Position numbers and translations under genes: made by a program. Positions 1 through 9,276 of a DNA stretch of 64,000 nucleotides are shown in pieces (within the stretch, counting starts at the first letter, position 1; every line of letters starts with the position of its first letter). The stretch is from positions 496,001-560,000 of the forward strand of contig NZ_CP067377.1 of the NCBI RefSeq assembly GCF_019565455.1, written 5' to 3'. Under the pieces are notes generated by a model, which was given only the letters and a program-made list of their open reading frames with translations, did no database searches and had not been told where the DNA came from. This stretch comes from Flavobacterium oreochromis. Lineage in GTDB: Bacteria > Bacteroidota > Bacteroidia > Flavobacteriales > Flavobacteriaceae.

Positions 1-717
1 TAATCATTAAATTATCTTGTTGAAAAACAAATGCTAAAGACTGGGTATTAACTTGTGTAATTAAATCTGCATTTACTTTTTTATTTTTAAGGTATTGTTC
101 TCCTTTAAATTCAAAATCAAATGCTTCAATACTTGCTTTGGTTTTAATTTCAAAAATTTGATTTTTCAAACTTCCATTTCCAAAATAATCAAAACCTAAC
201 GCATCAACAGCTACTTGTGCAGAGGCATCATGATATTTTATATGAGCGTTTTTAATAGCTATTAATTTTAGCTCTATAGAGGTATCTTCTTTTTATTTGT
301 CTGATCATCTGTTTTACTTTCGTAAACATTATAATTAGCATGCCCTTGTTTATCAACTAAAACATTGATTTCTGCATTATCTAAAAATAATTTATTGATG
401 TGTATTTTCCCTTTTATAAGTTCCTGAACATCAATACCAAATGCGATTTCATCTGATTTTATCAGATTAATTTGTTCAAATGGAGCAGCTCCTGTTAATT
501 GAAAATCATTAAAGGACAGTGTTAACGCGGGAAAATGCTCAATAATGGAAAGATTAGCATCCGAAAAATTAATATTTCCTTTTATGTGTTCATTAGCATA
601 CTCTTTTACTTTTTGAGTAATAAAATTGGGGAATAAGAATGGCAAACTAATTATTACTAAAACAATAAATAATAGTCCTCCAAGCAACCATTTAAACTTT
701 TTAATATACTGTAGCAT
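1..717 (-). CDS. AsmA-family protein, N-terminal part (runs off left edge, frameshifted)
   Basis: An N-terminal membrane anchor (residues 9-30, LLGGLLFIVLVIISLPFLF) is followed by the AsmA pattern: a helix ending in NINFSDANLSIIEHFPALTL, then short beta repeats. This is the same layout as the protein at 52491-55116, so the two are paralogues. AsmA-like proteins span the periplasm and are linked to lipid transport or outer-membrane assembly; the substrate here is unknown. The frame breaks in the T run at 290-294. Adding one base restores reading (KKEDTSIELKLIAIKNAHIK...) to the window edge. I place the start at 717 (MLQYIKKFK) because the upstream in-frame ATG at 741 lies inside a repeat element. 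Confidence 0.75.
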
Positions 718-729
718 ACATTTATTCAA

Positions 730-917
730 GAGGCTGTCCAAAAAGTCCGTAATCTTGTCATTTGACTTCGTCCAGTCGCTTTGCTCTAGTCAACCAAAGG
801 GGGACCCGAGAACTCCGATCGAACAGGCGAAACAAATCGCATAGTACTGATTATGAAACTCCTCCTTGCGTAGGAGTAACAAACTATGTGTTGATTTTTT
901 ACTTTTAGGACAGCCTC
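730..917. repeat. Intergenic inverted-repeat element R1
   Basis: The ends are inverted repeats (GAGGCTGTCC... and ...GGACAGCCTC). The inside carries a second palindromic block (CTCCTCCTTGCGTAGGAGT) shared with other copies in the window. It lies between the stop of the pseudouridine synthase and the start of the AsmA-like gene. No coding sequence is convincing inside it. Confidence 0.8.
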
Positions 918-920
918 AAC

Positions 921-1807
921 CTATATATTCTTTAAATTAATTATTTCTTGATTTGTCAAAAATCTCCAGTTTCCACGTGGTAAGTTCTTTTTTGTTAATC
1001 CGGCAAACGCAACACGATCTACTTTTAAAACATTATATTCTAATGATTCGAATATTGAACGAACTATTTTTACGTTAGCTGTTTTTATTTGTAATCCTAT
1101 TTCTGATTTAGGTGCGTTTTCTATATAAGATACATCGTCTACTATTATTTTATAGTCATTAACATATAATCCTTTTTGTACCTTTTCTAAATCTTCGTAT
1201 TTTAAATTGCGATCTAAAGTAATTTGATAAATTTTAGGAGAGCGCTGATTAGGCAGTGTAAACTTACGAACCATATCAGTATCGTTAGTAAACAATAACA
1301 AACCTGTAGTAGTTTTATCCATACGTCCAACAGGTTCTAATTTAGCTTTAGTAATACCACGCACTAAATCAAGAACATTGTTTGCATTTAGATCTTCTTC
1401 TTTTGATGTAGTAAATCCTTTAGGTTTATTTAATAAGATATATTCTTTTTTTCAGGAGATATAACACTTCCATCAAAGTTTACAACATCGCCTGCTTTTA
1501 CCTTATATCCCATTTCGGTAACTACTTCGCCATTAACTTTTACATTTCCAGACTGGATATAAATATCTGCATCGCGTCTTGAGCAAACTCCAGAATTAGA
1601 AATATACTTATTTAAGCGGATCTCTTCCTCCTCTAGCGAGGTTACTTTTTTGGGTTTTCTTTCAAATTTAGGTTTGCCTTTTGTAAAATTTGATTTTTTA
1701 AAATTTGGTTTAGCATCCCCTCCTTCTCGTTTACCAAAAGTAGGTTTAGTGTTTGATCTCTTATTATTTCCTCTTCCTTTTATCATCGCGACTATATTTT
1801 TTGGCAA
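921..1807 (-). CDS. Pseudouridine synthase, RsuA/RluB family (frameshifted)
   Basis: This enzyme isomerises a uridine in rRNA to pseudouridine. A Lys/Arg-rich N-terminal tail (residues 1-55) precedes an S4 RNA-binding domain (RLNKYISNSGVCSRRDAD..., about 63-110). The catalytic domain carries the family motif GRMDKTTTGLLL with the catalytic Asp, and ends with KVDRVAFAGLTKKNLPRGNWR. Coding is split at the T run 1446-1452. One extra base joins the halves through EYILLNKPKGFTTSKEED, a conserved stretch of the family. Whether it acts on 23S (RluB/RluE-like) or 16S (RsuA-like) rRNA cannot be settled. The basic tail is common in Bacteroidota members. Confidence 0.88.
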
Positions 1808-1852
1808 AGATAGTCAGTAAATTAGAATTTTAAATTCTATATATAGAAATAT

Positions 1853-2769
1853 TTAACTGTTAAATAAATTTTTACTATGAATTAGAACTAGTGGATCAAT
1901 CAAAATAATACTAAAAACACCCGCTACAATTAAAATTTTCATAACTGCATGTAAATGGACATAATCAGTGTGTTGAGAAGATTTCCACAATTGTAATATA
2001 AAAAATATTAGAACGATCATACTTATATAGAAATAAACTTCCATATAACCAACATTAAATTTTTCAATAAGAATATAAATAGGAATAATAGTTAAAAAGA
2101 CTAAAATGGTAATAATGTATTTTGATATTTTTTCACCAAAACGCACTGGGATTGTTTGATAATTAGTTGCAAAATCCCCTTTAATATTTTCAAGATCTTT
2201 AATCATTTCTCTAATCAAAATTAACAACAATAAAAAAGAGGCATGCGCAAAAATAACGGCATAGAAGTTTTTAAAATAAAGTAATATTCCAAAAAAGGTA
2301 GAACGGTAAGTAAGGAGGCTGTAAGATTACCAATAATTGAATACTTTTTTAATTTATGAGAATAGAACCAAATTAAAAATATATATACTGCATAAAAAAA
2401 AGAGGCGCGTAAAGAAATGGTAAAGGCTAGAGCTGTTGCTAAAAAATTTAATATAAAATAGACTTGTAATTTTGTTTTTTGGCTTACTAAACGATCTAAC
2501 ATTGACTTATTAGGTCTATTAATTAAATCTTTTTCAGAATCGTAAAAATTATTAATTATATAACCTGAAGCAATAACTAAAGCAGATACAAAAACTAATA
2601 CAAACAAACGCCAGTCTAACAAAAGATCTAAAGCCCTTTTTTCAGGGGCTAGAATAAAGATGGAGGCAAAATATTGTGCCAACACAATGATGGCTATATT
2701 ATACCCTCGAATAACCGAAATTAAGCTTACGATTTTTAATAAAAAAATTTTGTTTTACGCGTTAACATT
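1853..2769 (-). CDS. UbiA-family prenyltransferase (two frameshifts)
   Basis: A polytopic membrane enzyme of about 305 residues that transfers a prenyl group. Both Asp-rich metal/diphosphate motifs are visible: NNFYDSEKD in the N-terminal half and DLENIKGD in the C-terminal half. Transmembrane helices fill the rest. Two single-base losses break it, in the A runs 2291-2296 and 2741-2747. Restoring both gives one frame from ATG at 2769 (MLTRKTKFF...). Flavobacterial relatives are often annotated as geranylgeranylglycerol-phosphate geranylgeranyltransferase; I see no residue that fixes the acceptor. The next genes upstream make isopentenyl diphosphate, the building block of its donor. Confidence 0.82.
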
Positions 2770-2834
2770 TATTCTGTTTGAATATTGAATCGCTAAAAGT
2801 ACTGAGTTTAATTCACTCCTAACTCAATATCAAA

Positions 2835-3773
2835 CTAAAATTGATAAACAACTTCTAGCTTATAATCTTTTAAAGCTGTTTTAGCTTTTTCAAGGTCTTC
2901 TGTAAATCCTAGGATATACCCTCCTCCTCCAGAACCACATAATTTTAAATAATAGTCATTCGTTTCTATTCCTTTTTGCCAAACATTATGAAATTGTTCA
3001 GGAATCATAGGCTTAAAGTTACTCAAAACTACTTTTGACAGTTCTTTTGTATTAGTAAAGAGTGATTTTACATCTCCTTTTAAGAAGTTTTCCACACAGG
3101 CATCTGTATATTTAATAAACTGGGATTTTAACATTTTACGAAATCCTTCTTCTTTTTAGTTTTTCCATAAAAATACTTACCATAGGTGCTGTTTCTCCTA
3201 CTATTCCTGAATCTAATAAGAACACAGCTCCTTTACCTGTAACACTCTGAGTAGGAATACCTGTTGCTTCTATATTATCCTGTGAGTTAATGAGTATTGG
3301 AAGACTTAAATAACTATTTAAAGGATCTAGACCAGAACTTTTTCCATGAAAGAAAGATTCCATTTGTGAAAAAATACTTTTTAGCTGCAATAGTTTTTCT
3401 TTTGTTAAGTTTTCCAAAACGGTTATTTTGTTATCAGCATATTTATCATAAATGGCGGCTACTAGAGCACCACTACTACCTACTCCGTATCCTTGTGGAA
3501 TACTTGAGTCAAAATACATACCGTTAAGAACATCTTGCTCTAAAGCACTAATAGTAAAGGTAACCAAATTAGGTTGTTCCTCTGCCAACTCTTTTAAATA
3601 AACTGCAAATTTCTTTAAACTTTCATTAGACTGTAATGCCTCTGGAGATGCACTACCATCTATCTTAAGTGCACCATTATAAAAATTATAAGGAATAGCT
3701 AATCCTTTTGAATCTTTAATAATTCCGTATTCACCGAATAATAAAATCTTTGAGTAAAAAGGGGTCCTTTCAT
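2835..3773 (-). CDS. mvaK: Mevalonate kinase-type GHMP kinase (two frameshifts)
   Basis: It phosphorylates mevalonate with ATP in the mevalonate route to isoprenoids. GHMP-kinase motifs are in order: KILLFGEYGIIKDSKGLAIP (motif 1), PQGYGVGSSGALVAA (motif 2, phosphate loop) and KLCGSGGGGYILGF (motif 3). The frame breaks in the T run 3153-3157 and the A run 3756-3760. One base added at each gives a single protein of about 313 aa starting MKGPLFYSK at 3773. Next to diphosphomevalonate decarboxylase it belongs to the same pathway. A phosphomevalonate kinase role is the main alternative. Confidence 0.82.
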
Positions 3774-4025
3774 TTTGGGCTATCTTTTTATTTCGTTGTA
3801 TTGTATTAAAATAGTTACTGTAAAAACTTTTTAAACCTTATTTTTTTATAGAATACTTATCTTCTTAGTTTCTATAGATTTCCTTATTTTTTACAATAAG
3901 AAACCGTTATTGGCTCGATCATCACATGGTAAAAAACAACTGATTTACAACTAGTTATTTCTTACCTCATCCTTAACTTTTCCTTTAAACATTTATCTAA
4001 ACGAAAGAGTATATAAATATACGAA

Positions 4026-5104
4026 TTAAATTGATATGGCACCTACACCAATTTGATCGCAAATATATTGACCATTTTGGCAATATACTACCAATTCGTT
4101 GTTAATAAATTCTAAAACTTGTTCTTTCACATTTTCAGGATACAAAACATGTACATTTGCTCCCGCATCAAGTGTAAAACAAACAGGTACACCGGTTGAT
4201 GATCTAAAGCTCCAAATTTTATTAATTATTTCTAATGTATTAGGTTTCATCAAAATAAAATAGGGCATAGAAGTCATCATCATAGCGTGTAAAGTCAGAG
4301 CTTCACTTTCTACAATTTTTATAAAGTTATCTAAATCGCCACTAGCAAGAGCTTGTTTAATAGCGGTTAAATTTTCGTGTGCTTGAGCAAAACGTTGTGT
4401 AGCAAACGGGTGTCCGTGCATTAAATCATGACCAACTGTACTAGACACTTGTTTTTCTCCTTTATCAACGAGTAGTATGGTATCTTGATAATTATTAAAA
4501 CATTCATGTAAGGTATTAAGCTCAATTCCATACAAATTTGAACTCATAGGAGTATTTAGATGTTCGCCCCAAATTACGGCTTCCCCTTTTATACTTCTAC
4601 AAGCACTTCCTGATCCTAATCTAGCTAAAAAGAAGCTTTTTGAAAAAAATAGGCATCAGAGATAGAGGGATTAATTAATTTTTCTAAACTCATAACGTTC
4701 ATTGCTAATGCTGCCATTCCTGATGCAGAAGAAGCTATACCCGAACTATGAGGAAATGTATTAGTAGTATCTATTGTAAAATGAAATTCTTTTAGATAAG
4801 GACAATAGTTAATAATCCTTTCAAAAAAATTTTCAATTTTAGGTTTGAATGTTTCTTTAGGGCTTCCTTCAAAAAAGAAATCAAAAGAAAAGGAATCTTG
4901 TTTTTCTTTTTTAACAAATGAGAGTTTTGTGATCGTTTTACAATTATTAAGAGTAAAACTCACCGATGGATTTGCGGGTAATTGTTTCCCCATTTTTCCC
5001 CAATATTTAACTAATGCTATATTACTTGGAGCACTCCATTGAAAATCTCCTTCAGTGAATGATATCGAATAATCCGACACGACAAAGTCCTTTTCAGAAA
5101 ACAT
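4026..5104 (-). CDS. mvaD: Diphosphomevalonate decarboxylase (frameshifted)
   Basis: It converts 5-diphosphomevalonate to isopentenyl diphosphate with ATP use. Visible marks are SAPSNIALVKYWGK near residue 24, the phosphate loop PHSSGIASSASGMAAL, and CFTLDAGANVHVLY, which carries the catalytic Asp. Total length is about 359 aa, normal for the family. The frame breaks in the A run 4627-4631; one more base reads through as KASFLARLGSGSACRSI, a conserved stretch. The gene is essential where the mevalonate route is the only source of isoprenoids, so a real knock-out is unlikely. The 250 bp between it and the kinase gene hold no gene I can see. Confidence 0.92.
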
Positions 5105-5146
5105 ATTTTATTTTTTTAAGCGGCAAAGATACGTTTTATATACAAA

Positions 5147-6361
5147 CTAAAATTCTAAATTTTTAGCAATAATAAAGCCGCCTGTCCAGGCATTTTGAAA
5201 ATTAAACCCACCTGTTATAGCATCTATATTCAAAACTTCACCTGCAAAATAAAGATTTTTAAAGCGTTTGCTTTCCATTGTTTTAAAGTTAACTTCTTTT
5301 AGATCAATTCCACCTGCGGTAACAAATTCTTCTTTAAAAGTACTTTTCCCATTTACAACAAATGTTGCTTGGGTAAGTTGTTCAACTAAATCAATAAGCT
5401 GTTTTTTCGATACGTCAGCCCATTTTGCATCTGGTTGAATAGACGATGCTTTTAGTAAACTTTCCCATAATCGTTTAGGAAAATCAAACGGGCAAAATTT
5501 ATTCATTGAACGTTTTAAGTTTTCTTCTTTAATTTCTTTTAAATCTTCTAAAACAGTATCAAAATCAAGATCATTCAACCAATTTACTTGTAAAACAAAA
5601 CGATAATTTAAATCAAATAATGTTCTTGCACCCCAAGCTGAAAGGCGCAATATACCAGGACCACTTAATCCCCAATGGGTTATTAACAAAGGCCCTGATG
5701 CTCTTAATTTTGTTCCCTTTACTCGTACAGATGCGTGTGCGGAAACTCCCATTAAATCTTTAATACGTTCATCTTTTATATTAAAAGTAAATAAAGAGGG
5801 AACTGGTTTTATAATTGTATGCCCTAAATCTTGAAGTAAATCCCACATTTTTGGATTACTTCCTGTAGTCATAATTAGTTTAGTCGTTTTAAAAACATTT
5901 TGATTTGTTGTTATTTTCCAATAATTTTCTCCTTGAAAAATTTCTTGTACGCTATGACTTGTAAAAACGTCTATTTTTAATTTTTTAGTGGCAGATAGAA
6001 AACAATCTATTATAGTTTGTGAACTATCTGTTATAGGAAACATCCTCCCGTCTTCTTCAATTTTTAATATTACACCATGCTTTTCAAACCACTCTATTGT
6101 ATCACCACTACAAAACTGATTAAAAGGTCCTTTTAACTCTTTTTCTCCACGAGGATAAAATTTCACTAAATCGTTTGGTACAAAACAAGCATGTGTTACA
6201 TTACAACGTCCTCCTCCTGAAACACGCACTTTAGACAATACTTCTTTTCCTCTTTCTAAAATAGCTATTTTTAATTGAGGAAACTGTTCGGCTATATTAA
6301 TTGCTGAAAAAAAACCAGAGGCTCCACCTCCTACTACTACCACATCGTAATTTACTATCAT
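5147..6361 (-). CDS. HI0933/BaiN-like FAD-dependent oxidoreductase
   Basis: An intact 404-aa flavoprotein. The N-terminal Rossmann motif is VVVVGGGASGFFSAINIAE (residues 8-26), followed by the family hallmark KVRVSGGGRCNVTHACF. The C-terminal GG/FAD segment reads FKNLYFAGEVLNIDAITGGFNFQ. The family is cytosolic, binds FAD and is usually annotated NAD(P)/FAD-dependent oxidoreductase; physiological substrates are mostly unknown. Its ATG overlaps the stop of the GDPD gene by 4 bp, so the two are likely co-translated. Confidence 0.9.
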   Translation of the reverse strand: MIVNYDVVVVGGGASGFFSAINIAEQFPQLKIAILERGKEVLSKVRVSGGGRCNVTHACFVPNDLVKFYPRGEKELKGPFNQFCSGDTIEWFEKHGVILKIEEDGRMFPITDSSQTIIDCFLSATKKLKIDVFTSHSVQEIFQGENYWKITTNQNVFKTTKLIMTTGSNPKMWDLLQDLGHTIIKPVPSLFTFNIKDERIKDLMGVSAHASVRVKGTKLRASGPLLITHWGLSGPGILRLSAWGARTLFDLNYRFVLQVNWLNDLDFDTVLEDLKEIKEENLKRSMNKFCPFDFPKRLWESLLKASSIQPDAKWADVSKKQLIDLVEQLTQATFVVNGKSTFKEEFVTAGGIDLKEVNFKTMESKRFKNLYFAGEVLNIDAITGGFNFQNAWTGGFIIAKNLEF

Positions 6362-7020
6362 ACTCTATCAGGGTAATCGGTAATAATTGCATCGACTCCC
6401 ATTTTTTTGACAAAAATAATATCTTCTGGAGAATTTACAGTATAGGCATGAACTTGAATTTGATTACGATGCGCTAATTGTAATAAATCATCCGTTATTT
6501 GTTTAAACCACAAATTAATTGAAAAAGCATTTATAGTTTTTGCAAATTCTAATGCTTCATATGGTTTTTCATCTGCTAATACTCCTAAAAGTATGCTAGG
6601 ATTTATCTGTTGTATTTGTTTTAATACTTGCCAATGAAAAGAAGATACTAATATACTTTTGTATTGAATTTCTCCAAGTCTTACAAATTTTTCTATTTCA
6701 TACACGACTCTTTCAGTGACAAATATGTCTTTTATTTCTATATTAAGAAAAGCTTCTTCTGGTAAAATATGAAAAACCGCTACTAAGGTTGGAATCCCTA
6801 CTTTAGCACAATCTTGCACAGTAAAGTCACGTATATATCCTGACGCATTTTTTATGGTTCTATCAACCGTTGCATCATGAATTATAACGACCTCACCATC
6901 AGCAGAAAGGTGTACGTCTAGTTCAATACCATCAGCTCCCAATTCAAAAGCTTTCAAAAATGATTCTAATGTGTTTTCGGCTACATGTCCTTTTGCTCCT
7001 CTATGACCTATTTTTAACAT
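6358..7020 (-). CDS. Glycerophosphodiester phosphodiesterase
   Basis: An intact 220-aa GDPD-fold protein. It hydrolyses glycerophosphodiesters to glycerol-3-phosphate and an alcohol. Catalytic and metal residues are in place: HRGAKGHVAENT (His-Arg, Glu), ELDVHLSADGEVVIIHD (Glu, Asp, second His). The C-terminal motif VHAYTVNSPEDI and IITDYPD complete the barrel. There is no signal peptide, so it should be cytosolic. It lies directly upstream of the flavoprotein gene, with a 4-bp overlap. Confidence 0.93.
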   Translation of the reverse strand: MLKIGHRGAKGHVAENTLESFLKAFELGADGIELDVHLSADGEVVIIHDATVDRTIKNASGYIRDFTVQDCAKVGIPTLVAVFHILPEEAFLNIEIKDIFVTERVVYEIEKFVRLGEIQYKSILVSSFHWQVLKQIQQINPSILLGVLADEKPYEALEFAKTINAFSINLWFKQITDDLLQLAHRNQIQVHAYTVNSPEDIIFVKKMGVDAIITDYPDRV

Positions 7021-7051
7021 ACTTGAAGGTATAGGTTAAATTTCGTGAATT

Positions 7052-8455
7052 TTATTCACTTATTAAAATTTTATATTCCCAAGGAGCAAAATTAGTTACT
7101 GTTTTACTCTTTATTTCTATTGATTTATTTTCAATAAACGCGTTAAAATGTCCTGAAATAGGCCATATAAGCTTTTGTTCTTTATTGGATAAATTTGCTA
7201 CAAAAAAGAGTTTTTTATTATTTTTTTCTCTTTTACACATCCAAAAAACGCGATCATCATTTGTGTTAATTCGAAGATAGGAAGCTGACTTTTTTCCTGT
7301 GTGTAAAAATGAATGGGTGCTTTTTAAAATTCTTAGTTTTTTATAAATCTGCATCATTTTACCTTCTTGATGCTGTAATGTATCTTTTTGATAAGGACGA
7401 AAACGTTTATTAGAATCGTATTCTTGACCATTATAAACTAACGGAATACCATTCAGAACATAAGTAACGGCCGTCATTACCTCAACAGCTTTTCCCATTC
7501 GATTATATTCTGTATCATTCCAAATATTTTCATCGTAGTTACTAATAAAATACAGCCGCATTTTATCTTTTGGAAAATTTTTTGCTTCATTTTTCAAATA
7601 ACGATCAAGATCTAAAACATTCATTTTAGCCTGAGCTATACTATTTAAAATATGATGTGCTTCCCAAGCATATTGTATATCAAAAGCATTTTTTAACAGT
7701 CCTTCTTTTTCTGCCTCAGCTATCATTAGAACTGATTTTATTTTTTTTAATTCTTGCACTGCTCGTTCCCAAAAAACAGTGGGTACCTCAGATGCTACCT
7801 GACATCGAAAACCATCAATATTAAATTCTTCTACCCAATATTTCATTTCGTTTATCATAGCAAAATGCAAATCAGCAGAAGCATAATTTAGTTGTACAAC
7901 ATCTATCCAATCATAAGGTGCAAATAGCATTCCTTCTTTATTTTTTGCATAAAATTCAGGATGTGAAGTAATCCAGTTATGGTCCCAAGCGGTATGATTA
8001 GCAGCCCAATCTAGTACAACATACATACCATTAGTATGTGCTGTTTTAATTAACCTTTTCAGATCTGAATTAGAACCGTAATTCGAATGTATTTTTTTAT
8101 AATCCTTTATAGCATAAGGATTTCCTTGTATTTTTTGTCTTGTAATAGGATCTTTTATTTCTTCGATAGTAGTGGTAGAAGTTGCTCTTCTTTTTAGTTT
8201 CCCAATTTCTTGAATAGGCATTAACCAAATAATTTTAATGCCTATTGATTTTAGTTTGGGTATATCTTCAGTAAAGGCATTAAATGTTCCTTCAGCGGAA
8301 TAATTTCTAATATCCACTTGATAAACAATTGCGTCTTCCGTTATTTTAGGATCTAAACACGTTGATACGTTTTTAGGAATAATAATTTTTTCAGCTTCTT
8401 GCTTACAAGCTATTAATAAAAGGAATGCTCCTAAATAAACGATAAAACTTTTCAT
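7052..8455 (-). CDS. GH13 alpha-amylase-like lipoprotein lacking the usual nucleophile
   Basis: A lipoprotein (MKSFIVYLGAFLLLIAC, Cys at 17) with a GH13 barrel. I start at 8455 rather than 8473 because the signal peptide begins there. Region I is present (DWAANHTAWDHNW) and a candidate acid/base Glu is at LMIAEAEKEG. Region II reads IDGFRCQVASEVP, with Gln where the family has the catalytic Asp. Region IV reads SNYDEN instead of the usual NHDE. The Asp-to-Gln change needs at least two substitutions in the codon (CAG), so a sequencing slip is unlikely. It may be a binding pseudo-enzyme or have changed chemistry. The frame is otherwise intact, about 467 aa. Confidence 0.85.
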   Translation of the reverse strand: MKSFIVYLGAFLLLIACKQEAEKIIIPKNVSTCLDPKITEDAIVYQVDIRNYSAEGTFNAFTEDIPKLKSIGIKIIWLMPIQEIGKLKRRATSTTTIEEIKDPITRQKIQGNPYAIKDYKKIHSNYGSNSDLKRLIKTAHTNGMYVVLDWAANHTAWDHNWITSHPEFYAKNKEGMLFAPYDWIDVVQLNYASADLHFAMINEMKYWVEEFNIDGFRCQVASEVPTVFWERAVQELKKIKSVLMIAEAEKEGLLKNAFDIQYAWEAHHILNSIAQAKMNVLDLDRYLKNEAKNFPKDKMRLYFISNYDENIWNDTEYNRMGKAVEVMTAVTYVLNGIPLVYNGQEYDSNKRFRPYQKDTLQHQEGKMMQIYKKLRILKSTHSFLHTGKKSASYLRINTNDDRVFWMCKREKNNKKLFFVANLSNKEQKLIWPISGHFNAFIENKSIEIKSKTVTNFAPWEYKILISE

Positions 8456-8563
8456 CCCCACAATACCCAGCAATCTGAATCATCAAGTTAAAACGTTACA
8501 AAATTAATCATACAAAAGAAATATAATGAATTTGTCGAAAAAATTCTATTAAAATTCTAAGTT

Positions 8564-8596
8564 ATAAAAAAACCCTGTTTTTTTATAACAGGGTTT
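8564..8596 (-). terminator. Rho-independent terminator
   Basis: Read leftward, a stem AAACCCTGTT / AACAGGGTTT with an A/T-rich loop is followed by a T run. It lies a few bases past the stop at 8604 and so ends the Lys/Ala-rich gene. Confidence 0.75.
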
Positions 8597-8603
8597 ACAT
8601 ACT

Positions 8604-9139
8604 TTATTTTAATTGTTCATCGTCTATATAGGTTTTATTCCCATTTTTATTAATGTAATACTTACCTCCTCTAGGGCCTTGGTAAACCTGACGATCTTTG
8701 TATTTACCAACCACTTGATCTTTAGTATTTAGCGTTGCTTTTTCCGTTGTTACTCTTTCTTTTTAGCAGGTTTTAATGATTTAGCCTCTAGTTCTTCTTT
8801 TGCTTTTTTAGCCTTCGATTTTGCTTTATCAGCTTCATCTTTAACTTTCGCATCTAGTTTCTTAGCTTTTGCTGCAATCTTACTTTCTTTCTCTGCTTTT
8901 GCTGCTTCTTTTTCTGCTTTTGCAGCCTCTTTCTCTGCCTTTGCAGCTTCTTTTTCTGCTTTTGCAGCTTCTTTTTCTGCCTTTGCTTTTTCTCGTTCAA
9001 CTTTAGCTGTTTCTTTTACTTTCTCTAATTTTTCTGATACAGCTTTTGTTTTGCTTGATTTTTTAATTTTAGTCTCTACTTCTTGAGCAAACGTGTTTGA
9101 TAATACAAACATCAAAGACAACATGATTATTTTTTTCAT
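8604..9139 (-). CDS. Secreted Lys/Ala/Glu-rich coiled-coil protein (frameshifted)
   Basis: A signal peptide (MKKIIMLSLMFVLSNTFA) leads into a highly charged helix with a seven-residue repeat KAEKEAA, about five copies at residues 50-85. The frame stops early at 8750, but adding a base in the T run 8760-8764 continues it to 8604. The C-terminal tail then reads ...VYQGPRGGKYYINKNGNKTYI. That short GPRGGKYYIN motif recurs in small Flavobacteriaceae secreted proteins, from memory and without a defined function. The protein is probably periplasmic; its role is unknown. Confidence 0.7.
8894..8989 (-). repeat. 21-bp tandem repeat in coding sequence
   Basis: Four to five imperfect copies of a 21-bp unit encode the KAEKEAA heptad of the Lys/Ala-rich protein. 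Copy number could vary by slippage. Confidence 0.75.
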
Positions 9140-9276
9140 AGCACTTATTTAATATTTAGAATCATTATAAAAACTGATTTTAACAAAATTTTAATTTTTT
9201 TTTAAATTTGCATTAATTTTTATTTATTTTTTTATCAAACACAAAATATTTTATTTTTTTCAAATCTACAAAAACT

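Noticed and set aside
730..917. Non-coding RNA or tRNA-like gene within the repeat elements
   Set aside because: The family members differ strongly in length and inner sequence; only the inverted ends and one hairpin block are kept. There is no cloverleaf.
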